Source: Psilocybe azurescens (lineage: Eukaryota; Basidiomycota; Agaricomycetes; Agaricales; Agrocybaceae). From it: a stretch of DNA of 64,000 bases. Below, in pieces: positions 39,655 to 51,000 of the stretch (position 1 is the stretch's first letter; each line of letters opens with the position of its first letter). The stretch lies in NCBI GenBank assembly GCA_023853785.1, contig JAJIRX010000715.1, forward strand, positions 16,249 to 80,248. The letters run 5' to 3'. The position numbers and the translations under genes are program-made. Below the pieces are notes generated by a model. That model was not told where the DNA came from. It searched no databases and saw only the letters and a list, made by a program, of their open reading frames with translations.

Positions 39655-41939
39655 ATGTATCCCATATCCTTCAGTCCCGCTCTCGGCGACGCTTTCACAG
39701 TTGAAAGACCGTCGTGGCCCCTGCTATTCACTGCCCAGTTAAGTGTACACGACTACGATCAGCTCGTGAAGGACGGCGGTCGCGTGCAGCTCTGGTCCGA
39801 TATCCTCCGTCAAGATGAGAACACCAATGCATGGGAAGAGGCAGACTTTCAAGACTCAATACCTCTGGCCGGGAGGTCTCCTTCACAGGAAACCTCGGTC
39901 AAGACACTCCACCTTTCGATATCTCCTCCCCCTTCAAACGATTTGACAAGCCATTTTTCATTTACCTATCGTATCGCATATTCCTCCGGCGATATTACGT
40001 GGCTTGGTGCTTTCAGACAGGATGGGATACTAAAGATGAGTCAATCCCACCTGGATGCATTCGATGGTATGCATCTTCATGCAGGATGGACTACTGGAGC
40101 GATACAATACTCGCAAGTCATGGATATAAGAGACGCTGTCAATTCTTTGGAAGTCGCAATACTCGTCAACCCGGTGGGTTTCCGAGTATGCTCTGTAAAC
40201 CCGAACAGGTTGGTTATCGTGATTATTTATACATACACTTGCGCTGAAAAAACTTGTTTGTAAAGGCTTGCACCGCATCCTAGGAATGTTTCTCTCATGT
40301 TCTTGATTCCTCTACGCCAACGATACCCCCTTGTTCTCTCACCGACTTATGTTGTTGCAGCTTCTCCAGGACTGTCTCTAAGCCTTGTTGAAGGTCAATA
40401 CTTGACACTTTCCGGATCTGGCTCTGCACTCCTTCAAGTATACGACTTGCAGACCGACATAACCACTTTCATTGAGCGTCTCATTACGCACACTAAATTG
40501 GATGATTGGAAATTACTTTCAACTGATACCAAGGGGAAATCCATTACCCTAGCTTTAACGAGACAGGAGCAACCAGTTCATGCCATTACGATACCTTTCT
40601 GGCCTTCAATGTACACAAACACAAACATCCACCTCAACCGCAGACAGCTAGCCAATCTATATACAACTCACGACATAGACCAGCTTGCTTTATTCCTACC
40701 TCAAGCAAACCAGCTTCATATATTTGACAAAGAAAACTCTAACGGAGATGATATATTAATAGAAAATAGTTCAGCCGGTGGCGATTTCACAATTTCTCCG
40801 ATTTACAGAATACCAACCACAGACCAAACGGTCAGGCAGCTCCAAAGAAATTGGGGAACAGCAATTCTAACCCCTACAACAAGCTTTCCGCCCCTCTATC
40901 TTTGACAAATGACCCCCGAATTCACCCAACACCCTTTGTATCGCGTTACTCTGAGCCAACTACGTGTTCCTCCCTATTAACCTGTGCTTCTTCAGAGACC
41001 ATGCAGTCATCGATCGCCTCATTCCCCCACATGCTGGTAAACCATGCAGGAAGGAGGATTTTTGGCTGATCACGTCGACCAACTTGAAAGCATCTGCATC
41101 GATGATAACCATATTATGCTACCACCTTCAACACCCAACCATCCCTTAACCCCACAAAGTACCCTCTCACTTTTCAAGTCTATCTTCGTATCTGTGAAGG
41201 CCATTGTCCATTTCTTCTTCAAAATCTTTTGGGATCTGATGCTTCCCTTTGGAACCTACCAATCTCGACAACATTCCAGTCCACAGGAGTGCGATGATCG
41301 TCAAACGGAGCCTTCGACAAACAGTTTAACTGCAGACGTATTTCAAGGTTCTCCACCGGGCAAAGGATACTCGAGCCTTCCTAACATTTCTTCCGGAGAT
41401 AGGGTGCAAATAACAACGAGTAATATACCGAGAGATGAAGATGGAAATACGTCTCAAGACATAGATGATCCAGATTCGGCCTTTTTACAAGATGTCGAGA
41501 TTACCAAGTTTTCGGATTCTATGATCAACAATACCCTCATTTCAGACGATTTGGGCCTGCCTGCTCAATCGACATCAAGGGGAAAGATTTTCTACGCGGA
41601 AGTGTCTGGCAACGAACGTTCTGATCAGGCCACTACTGCGATAATTCTCCTGCCTCCAATGCCCGATGATGTTGACAAGAGGTCATTGACGCCATCCCTC
41701 CATCAAGCCTCGATGAGGCTCTGCAACGAGCGGTCGCGTTTCTAGATGGTTCTAACCCTCAGTGTGTGATTAGCCGGGTGAATCTTTGTAGCTGCGATTC
41801 ATTGACGCGACGACAACGGCCTGGACACGGTGGAAAGGACATATGTCACCTGTTGGAATATCATCTCGATCGGATGGACGACAAACTCATCAAGATGATC
41901 AGTATTTCATCACCTGGAAGCGGAGGACATGTTGTCTGA
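39655..41939 (+). CDS. Large unknown protein with several frame slips
   Basis: I do not recognise the family. The N-terminal half looks like a beta-rich domain: FTVERPSWPLLFTAQLSVHD, then GGRVQLWSDI and later ITWLGAFRQDGIL and LVLSPTYVVAASPGLSL. The middle contains VFLPINLCFFRDHAVIDRLI and DHVDQLESICIDDNHIMLPP. The C-terminal third is acidic and Ser-rich and ends with LCSCDSLTRRQRPGHGGKD and ISSPGSGGHVV. At least one intron (about 40208-40265) is read. Coding sense jumps frames near 40905, 40960, 41060 and 41675, yet remains protein-like between them. I read it as one gene with consensus errors rather than four small genes. A hydrophobic stretch near 41190-41250 (VSVKAIVHFFFKIFWDLM) could be a membrane helix but includes charged residues. 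Confidence 0.6.
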
Positions 41940-42509
41940 CTTTCCCATTGATAAATTAGTACTTAGGTACTGCCTGTACTTACTGATCTTTGCTGATTTG
42001 TGGATCTTGATTGGTCTTTTGCGGAAGGATCGCATGTTTATAGTTGCAATCTTCAATTGGCAGGTCTTTGGCTGAGATCGGCGTAGCGTTTAGGCATCTG
42101 AATCATGCTACTCTTGGCTCGTAAATTTACCTCTCTCCAGGCGTTCGAAAAGCAAACCTCGAGGTCGTTCAAGATCACGCGTACATCTATCCGACGGCAA
42201 TGAAAGCTCCGTCGGCGGTGGTTGTGGGGGTTAAGTGGAGCCTACGCAACTTTAGCTTCCACCTTTTTTTTTCAACGCGTATGGAAACTGGGAACGTGTT
42301 GAGACAATTGAGCCTGGTCTCGATCTACGCGAACAACACTTGAGTGATGCACAATCTTCTTTTGTTCCTGACATCATTTTGGTTCAAAAAGTTCAAATTA
42401 AGGTCTTCTCCCGTCCAAACAAATGTGTTCTGGGGTTAACAGTTACATCGCAAGGTACAATAGAGAAAACCTGGAGAGAGCGTTTAACAGAATTCCCAAC
42501 CACGGCCAT
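41940..42509. other. Convergent intergenic region; no gene seen
   Basis: 3' sides of the unknown gene and the TRAX gene. A 78-codon forward frame at 42340-42576 overlaps the TRAX 3' end in antisense and has no motif. Confidence 0.45.
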
Positions 42510-43645
42510 TTACATAGCCTCATCTTCATCATCGCTGCCAGTGAGACCATCTCTTCGGCGGCCACGGGTTTCATGACTGTAGCTATTATAGTTTGAGACC
42601 GATTGAGCGACAATGTCTTCCAATATTTCGGGTGGTAAATCGTATTCAGAGCTTCTGACCACAATCGCATATGCAGCTGGCGTAGAAAAGAACCCAGAAG
42701 CAGAGGGTTCGGTTAGAGCGCCGTCATCTGCGAATTGTTTTTTAGATAAGATCTGACTTACCATCTTCGATTTTCTCGAGTGATTGGGTGGTCACAGATT
42801 GCTTTTTTCTCAATTCCCGTATGTAGGGCGTCATTCCCTCAAAATCTGCAACAAAATGCAGTAGGGCTCGTTAAAGACGGTACAGGGTATATTAGACTTT
42901 AAGGAAAAGAATGCGTACTCACCAGATTTGCATCTCCGCACAAACGCACAGACTTCAGTGGCCCTCTTTCTTCCGCCTTTGTTTGCAATGCCAGAGATTG
43001 CGAAACGCATAAGTTCTCCAGTAAGGTCAGACAGTCCCAATAGGTAATCGGACAAGGTAAGCGGAAAGTACTGCCATCATCTCTTGACTTCAATGGTACA
43101 AAATAGAGAGTAGAAGCATAGAAACAAGACATACCTCAACGCCTTCCGCAGTCATCAAGGTTTTTGGACTTCGTCGAACGTGATCAAAGACCCATGATCA
43201 AGATAGTGCGCAAAGCTCAAGGCTTCGATATACTCTTGCAAACCGGGAGAAACTTGTCGTTGGTACCGCCAGAACCTCTCGCTTTCTAGTTCTGGCTGGA
43301 GCTTGGCATATAGGTCTTGGATCTCACGAAGCTTCTCATATCCTTGTTGAGCTGCCTGTTTATACGAGGTACGTTCATCCACCTTGGAATCTGCTCGACC
43401 TCGGGCAAGGCGGTGTAAAAGAAAGATGACCTTCTTCGAAAGATTTGTTATATCACGACTTGCCTAGAAAAAGGGTCATTGATGGCCGTGACTCTGAGAT
43501 CAAGGGATTAATAAATGAATAAAACATGACCTACTTTGATAAGTCTTTCTCGTCTTTCATTGTGATCATCCAAGTCTGCTCCAAACACGTCGAATGATTG
43601 CAAGACCGTAAGGGAAGACGAGGGGCTTGTGGTCGTTGTCGCCAT
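42510..43645 (-). CDS. Translin-associated factor X (TRAX)
   Basis: A translin-family protein that, with translin, forms the C3PO RNase acting in small-RNA passenger strand and tRNA-fragment processing. The N-terminal helix FGADLDDHNERRERLIK matches TRAX. The core has GLQEYIEALSFAHYLDHGSL and DYLLGLSDLTGELMRFAISG, and the C-terminus has PSASGFFSTPAAYAIVVRSS followed by EYDLPPEILED. The acidic residues in EYIEA and DLTGE, known to be catalytic in TRAX but not translin, are present, which favours TRAX over translin. A Gly/Arg/Asp-rich tail ends DDEDEAM. About five introns. The start MATTTTSPSS at 43645 is the first Met compatible with the family length. It shares a 144-base spacer with the divergent HIT gene. 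The translin partner is not in this window. Confidence 0.9.
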
Positions 43646-43789
43646 GAGAAAGCATGTCACGTGGATAACAGTTATTAATGAAGTTGCAGTGGATTCGGCT
43701 GAAAGGCAAGGCTGGTCGACAGGACAGGTTGCCAGCGTACTTACTCCCATCATCTTCTACCAACTTCGCCAACAACATTCACCACCATA
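43646..43789. promoter_or_regulatory. Short bidirectional promoter, TRAX and HIT genes
   Basis: Only 144 bases separate the two start codons of divergently transcribed genes, so the promoters and 5' leaders must share this space. No certain TATA box is seen. Confidence 0.5.
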
Positions 43790-44776
43790 ATGGCCGCCTT
43801 TGCACCCAAGCCAGGATGTCCCATGTGCGGCATTGTCGCAACCGCCTCACACACCACTCCAAATTCACCTCGTACACCAATGTTTCCCCCAGGCTCAACG
43901 CAGGCCGAAGTCGTCTGGCGGGATGACAACTTTACTGCATATAAAGAAAAAGGCCAAACCCTGTATCTTCAAAGGGTCATATAATCATTGCATTCAAGTG
44001 AGCTCTTGTCGTTATGTTGATGTTTAAATTTCTTATTCTCAATTCCGCAGTCTCCACGTACCATCAATATATACACTGGTCTGTGCAGCGTTCTCCCTTT
44101 TCTAATTTTTTTTGTCTATCTTGGCAAAGTCTAAACAATTTATTTTTAAAACTACAGTCATCGTCAGACCTACCATTGCTAGCCAATGTGCGCAACTTAG
44201 CGACGCGCTTGCTCGCTTCTCTCAACCCTGCCTCAACTCCAGTTACCCCTTCAACGGCCACCCCGCCAATCCCCCCTACAAAATGCCAACAACCAATTCC
44301 GCATTGGCTTTATAACCCCCCCTTTCAAGGATAATAAGATTCCCGTTACAGACCATTTGCACGCACATGCTTTCATTGGACCCGCTGATCTCGTAGGCTG
44401 GTGGAGAGGGGTCGCCTACGGACCTCTTGCCTGGTATGCCATTGAAGACTTGATTGCAGAAATTCGGTATGAATCATCAACGAAACGTACGTCACTGTCC
44501 ACTGACTCAGTTGTGATCTGTAGCGAATCTGTAACCAACAACCGGATCAAGTCTGGTTATGAGAATCGTCAGAGGGCACCTATCGACATGGTGCCTTCGG
44601 CGGGTGCGAGGGTGGGCCAGGCGGATGGCATTGAAACAACAGAACCTGGCATCGCAGATTTACAACTCGAAGGCGGAGAACAAGGGACTATGCCCTTGAG
44701 CGCGAATTCAAGTCCTCAATCCCTCTCGCGTCAATTTCTGTCACCACAAAACCAGATACCCCATTTACATGTCTAA
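43790..44776 (+). CDS. HIT-domain (histidine triad) protein
   Basis: A nucleotide-binding hydrolase or transferase fold. N-terminus MAAFAPKPGCPMCGIVATAS carries a C-x2-C pair. The HIT core begins VVWRDDNFTAYKEK and continues GHIIIAFNLHVPSIYTLSSS, the helix DLPLLANVRNLATRLLASL and IGFITPPFKDNKIPVTDHLH, then AHAFIGP. His-Leu-His-Ala-His-Ala is the active-site triad (HxHxHxx). C-terminal sequence (GWWRGVAYGPLAWYAIEDLI) and a Ser/Gln-rich tail follow. Frame slips: one base short in the A run 43947-43951 and one C too many at 44293-44294. At least three introns. Substrate unknown; the arrangement is closer to aprataxin/Hnt3-like or fungal HIT proteins than to Fhit, but I cannot decide. Confidence 0.85.
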
Positions 44777-45025
44777 GAGCGCTGCGGATATTCGAGGGCA
44801 CCGATTTTCTTGTCATTCTTCATTGCAACATGTCACACGCATGTCGGAAGCTGACTTATTTAGTACAACAAACAAGTAAAAGCCTCTCTTTCTATACATA
44901 TACCATGGACCTTCTAGGCAGAAAGACTATTCACCAGATGTAAATCATATCATTATAATTATCTCATTGCAAGCATTACATTCCTTCCGCATAAATGAGC
45001 AATCTATAAATGTCTACCTCGATCA

Positions 45026-48000
45026 TTATGCATCTGTAAAACAAGAAAAGATGTCAATGGTCCTCTGTATGCATACAAATGAAGGAACAGCATACAGTAA
45101 GATGATCCTGTTAATAGTGTCGATAAGGCCGCTAGTTGTGATTCGTTGAAACTTTTAGAATCCTCATGCCAAGTATCTTGGTGAGTTCTCTTGAAATTGC
45201 TGGCGCACTTTCGAACCGTTGTGGATATGGGGATCTAATTGATCATTTGAGTTCCTTGATCTCTTCGCAGAAGCAAACGCTTCACTAAACGCTCCAACTT
45301 ACTGGGTCGTAAGTGTGATCCGCCAGAATATTGGTGAGCAATTCAGGCATCCACTTTTCCACTGTGTATGGATAGCTGTCGACGAGGGCGCATATTCCTA
45401 GAATTGCGGCATGACGTTGCCTGATGGCTTTGTTGTAATTGGGATCTTGTCTTCCAGGAATGTGACTGTTCTTCAAAAGGCGGATGAATCGATCCTGAAA
45501 TATTTGTTTTCCTTAGTACTTCGGAGTATAGGTGACCTCCAAACATTCTGACCTTCAAAGTGATAACACTGCGCCGCGGAGATAAACGCAGGATACCGGA
45601 TAGAGTTCTAACGAGTGATACCCTTCACTTAGACGTCCATGTACTTCAAGAGAGCTGAAAGCACTCACACGGCTGCCATTTCGCGGACCTCTACAACCTC
45701 GTCATCCAGACACCTGCATAAGACCTAATACACAAGAAGCATCAGGAGGGTGCAATTAAAAAGAGTGAAAGGTCGGTACCTCAAGCATTTCCACTATTTT
45801 AATTTCGCTGATTAACGTGATCTGGCGGAAATAAAACACTGGTCGTAGAGCCAATAGTAAATTTGTGCTTAAACGATATTATTGCGATATACACAGACCT
45901 TGAAGAAGTGGAAGGGCTTTAAGTCTGACTCTCCATGACTGATTGCGAATAAGTAATGAGAGAAGTCAATGATTTATAAGCTTACCGGTGAAGATTGTAT
46001 GGCATCGAATATTTCGTTGAGAATCGGATTAATGAGCACCACCGGCGGCGTTACACCGCACATGCGAACAAGTAAACTGCTGGCCCTGGATGCAAGGTTG
46101 TTGTTATCGTTGACTAACCACAAAGTTAGGACGAGATATAATTCTTCAACATGTTAAGAGTTACCTTCCGTAAAGCGGAATATCTCTGGCTAGAAAAGGA
46201 TTAGTTGGTCAAAAGCCTAACTCAGAAAAGAATCATACCATGAGCGGAAGAATATAGTCAAATGTAGAGTTTGCATGTAGGTCGTGTAAGGATTGATATA
46301 GCCACGTGCACACAGTAATTCCGACTCTGCAAAAGGTCATTAACCACTGGAAAAAACTTGATTGCAACTGAATTACCTGTCGTAATTTGATTGGAAAGCT
46401 CGGACGCCAGGAACGCGTGTTACGCGCCAATTCTTGAATCTTTCTACGAGCTCTTCAATTCTCGCTTTGTGGTAAATACCTCTCATAGCCATGATGTCAT
46501 AAGTCAGCGGAAGTGCGTGGCATTCATTAACAAACACTTCAACAGTGGGAATGGTTGGCTTGGGTTGCCACTGGTTGATAAAATTTATTAACAATGAATA
46601 TATGGAAGGCTTATCGGAAATAAGCATGCCTTGATATTCTGCGAAAATGCAAAAATTTCGCTTATGAAGGATCGCACCTGTTACAGTCGTCAATCAAAGG
46701 CAACATAGTGAAAGGCTTTGTAACACACGTCTTCATGATCACTGTGAATTTCAGACCAGGATCTTTCGACAGTATCGTCTGTCCAGGCAATAAATTTTCG
46801 ACCAAGTTCTTCGAAGAACGCTCTATAAAGGGTGATAACTTTCACAGAATCGAAAGACAGTTCAGAGTTGAAATCTAGATTCATGAATGCATCAACAAGG
46901 AAGTCGACAAGGGGTTGAACCCGGCGAGGATCTTGATGGTAAAACATATACTGACATATAAAATTCAGTAGTATTCTGACAGACAGTGGGACAAAATACC
47001 TCAAGGAAAGAGGCCCATATCGACAAAGTGTCAGATTTGATATTCTGGATAAATATGATCGGAATATAAGGATTAAACCATTTCCATAGTTCGTCTTGTT
47101 TGCTTGTGGGCCAATGCTTCGAGCCTATATTCATGTTGGATGCGTGATTGAGTACAGAACGTTGGATCACCTACCTCCTAGAATACCAGCCAAAAATTCT
47201 GCAGCGGCTCTCTGCTTATTCTGGTCTTTATCGGAAATGAGCTGTTCGACAGTGGGCTGAAAGGCTTCAAATGGTTCGTCTTCGAGGAGTTGAACTGGAA
47301 AGGGAAACATTAGCCTTATACTAATAGGATCTAGATGAAAACACTACAGATGGATTTGATGGTAGACACATTATCCTGAGTAATGGTAGTCTCGTGATTT
47401 TCTTCGGAGTAGTAGGTTGAAACGTCCTCCCAATATTCATTTTTCAATACCATCTCGCGGACAGCTTGAATGGCATTTGCGCTGGCCGCCTCCCATGGCT
47501 GAAAAGTTGATTTAATAGGATGAGGAAGTGTGTACAACGATATCGTTTTATTCCAAACCAGCCATCCAGGCGGGAATTTGTCATAAAATATCCTGCTCAC
47601 TTCGTCAGTTAAGGCACCATAGAAGAAATTTTAATAAGATTACGGGTTTTGTTCGGCCCGGTAAATGTCCACTGGAATCTTGTAGTCATTCAAAAACTTT
47701 TGCGTTGTTGAGACAGATGGAGTGATTTCCACTGTGCGTTTCAACGGATTGTGATTGCGTGCAAGGACAAGGTCGACTGGATCAATGCAATAGGTCCGCA
47801 ATTTGATACCTTGGATACTCTTCATCACAGCTCTTTGTGCGTACTGTAGCCAGGTGAGTATACAACAGACCTATTATTTGTTCAACACCTACATAACGCT
47901 AAAGAAACATTATCAGGTTGGCGTAAAGGTCTGCAACATTTTAAGCTTACTATGCTCGGATGATCATCGTGGACCTTCTCTAGGAAGTATATGATCTGCT

Positions 48001-51000
48001 CAGGCGATAGAGGACGGTCGCGCCGTACGAGAGTTCTGAGACATTTGACGGCGTAGATACCATATCTCCAATGTGTGCGCGACGAGTTCGCAATCTGAAG
48101 AATGGTTTGAGTCTATTGTATGCATAAGTGAGTGAACTACGCATACAAACTGCAACAATCGCTTACCATCTTGTCGAATGATTCATTGGAAGCATTGACC
48201 CGGCGAATGCGCATTTCGCGAGCGCGGCCTGTGATAGCTTTGTCTTTGGGAGTAATATCCAAGCAGCTCTGTAAGTTCTCCAGGGCATTATCAACGGCTG
48301 GAATAGAGATGGAGTATATGAGGGTATTAGGCTCAGTGAAATTACTGAGGCCTGAAATATTTTCATAAATATGATCTTTCTGTAGCGATGAAAAGGCTTA
48401 CAGTTTTCGAAAACTGTGGAAACACAATCTTGAATGGATGGCTACAGAAGAAAAAACGTTCCAATCGTCAAAATTGATATGGAAAAGATGAAGGATCTAA
48501 CCTTCTCATGCTGCTGGCAGGAGAATAATGTTGACAACAATTGGTTGGCCAGGGTGGGTTCTGTAGGAAGGATTAACCACATCCTTTAACAGACCACTAC
48601 TGCACTCACCACCAATCGCATATTTCCCGAAAGAGGGTGAGTTGATAGTCCACAAAACTCCTTTCATACGATCGTCCTCGTGCCGGGCTTCAACGCATTA
48701 AATAAAACCGGCAGTGCTCGGCGTCGAACACCGTCATACGTCTAAATCACGATGAGAGTTGGATCTTAACTGGACTTCTTGGCACATACACTGCAGATTG
48801 ACTCCAGATGATTTTGGCTCGACCTGTTAGTAAAGCGTCAAGCAGTTTCTCGCCGATACATAGGGAAATACACACTGTCGAACTACTGGGTAATGCCACA
48901 TTGACCATTCAACGAGATCATCAATGAGATTGTCCTCGACTGGACCCCTTTGCGTTCTATGGAATTCCAATGCAATCGAGCAGCATTGTAAAACCTGTTA
49001 AACAATGATTAGATTCTCAAGTCCACATAACACAGCATAGACCAGCAACCTAGCACGACGAATATATACAGCTCTCGGCCAGACCTTCTGACCAGCATAT
49101 TGACGTGCAACATTTTTCTCACTTTCATATTGGTCTTTGTTCACATAATAGCTGAGAAAATCAATGGATAAAAATACAGAAAAAGCGATGTATGAAAATA
49201 CCTGTCTCGACTATCGCCATATTCTAACATGTAGGTGCGAATTGATGTGATCTATAAAAATTAGAGAAAATACATTCACCGAAATCAGAATTTACCAAAA
49301 CTTGCACTGCGTCGACGGTGTTTTCTTCGCCTTGATCCCGCAACACTATAGATGCATTGTGCAGAAATCGGCCGAATCGGCGTTTAACACGGAGAAGATA
49401 CTGGTATTGAGGGTCGGAAGAATCCGTCAAGGCGAAGCCTGAGTTCAGAGGTGGAGCCGAAGCAATCATTTCTGGAATTTCATCCCTACAAAAGCTAAGC
49501 GATATTTCGAAGAAAGCAAATCGGAACTTACAGAATATCGCTTGAAAATGTCGCATTCATGATGTCTTCTTGACTCATGAATTCCTTCAAAAGTGTAGGA
49601 GTACCCGCAAACGCATTGCGAACGAGAGTTAAATGCCTTTACATCCTGAATATGAGGCTGTAGTAAATGGAATATAAGATAATTACTGACCTGCAGAAGT
49701 CACTCCGCCAGACGGCGTCCCGAATAATACCTAAAGAGAATCATGAATGAAAACTCCGGTGACCGGCCTCATTGAGACATGCCTGATTTAAGCAAGCTCT
49801 CCAAAGAGTCCAATGTTGGTTCAACCAGCTCTCTGAAAATGCGGAGCGCGAACTGAATTTCTTGGCTATTCGGCGTGTGCCATGAAATCTAATACAGAAA
49901 CTCAGGCAACGACCTGAGTTTGAAAAAAAAGGGGTATATCTTACGGTAATTTCATCCGGAGCAAAAACCTTCCCCCAATGAAGATGGTGGTTTCGTTGGA
50001 ACTCTGTACAACTGTTTTTATATGCAGAACGACAACAGGGATTGGAAAAACATGCCTTCGCTTGCCCATTCATCAGGATTGATAAATTTGTTTTCCAAAG
50101 GATATGTATGGGTCAAGGTCAGAAGGAGGCTCGAAAGTAGTTTGCCGGTCCATGAATATCCACGCTTCGAGAGTGCTTTGTCGTGGAGCATATGTATTAA
50201 AGATAATATATCGTCTTGATATTTGAGGACCTAGGTATGCATATGAGTTTGGCAATTTCGAACTCTAGTGTGTTGAAAGCTTGACTGCTCTTCCATCACT
50301 ACGAAATCAAAATTCAGTACGGATCTGACAAAGACTAAGAGATCCATATCTTACTTATAAACTGTGCCTCTGAGGATAGCCAGATCTGCATAAACGGAGT
50401 TGAAACTATCAACACCATCAGGGTGCAGCATGAAGAAGTTTCTCACACCAGTGTAAAGTAGCGTCTGACGGCAGGGGTGTTGAAGATGATGTGGTTCGAA
50501 GAGAACTGGCCCCATTTTCAAGTTCGGTGCGAATATTCATCGCACACAAAGGGAAGAATTTTGCCAGAGTTTTGACAGGATCGGCATTTGCAACACATTC
50601 GACGAGCTGATGAATAGCTCTCACGGCATTTGTCCGGACATTGGTACTGGCGTACTCAAACACCATATTCAAAACCAAGTCATACAGAGGCTCAGAAAGA
50701 TGGACACAGATCTGACTGCAGGCACCTGTGACAGCGTCGATGATCTGGACTGCACGGATTGGAGAATCACAATCAGACCAAGGACGGGACGAAAGACGAA
50801 AGAAGGTTCCAAGTACCAACCTTCAGTGGCACCCCCGGCATTGCCATTCGGCCCTTCTTCAGGAAGGTTCTCAAGCAGCTGAATGACTCGGCGGACGAAA
50901 TTTGCAATCCAATCTGGGAACATACCCGTGGAGTCCTAACAAAATCCAAATCAACACAGAGAAGGGATGTCTTATTGCAACTTACTCTCAATAGCGCGTC

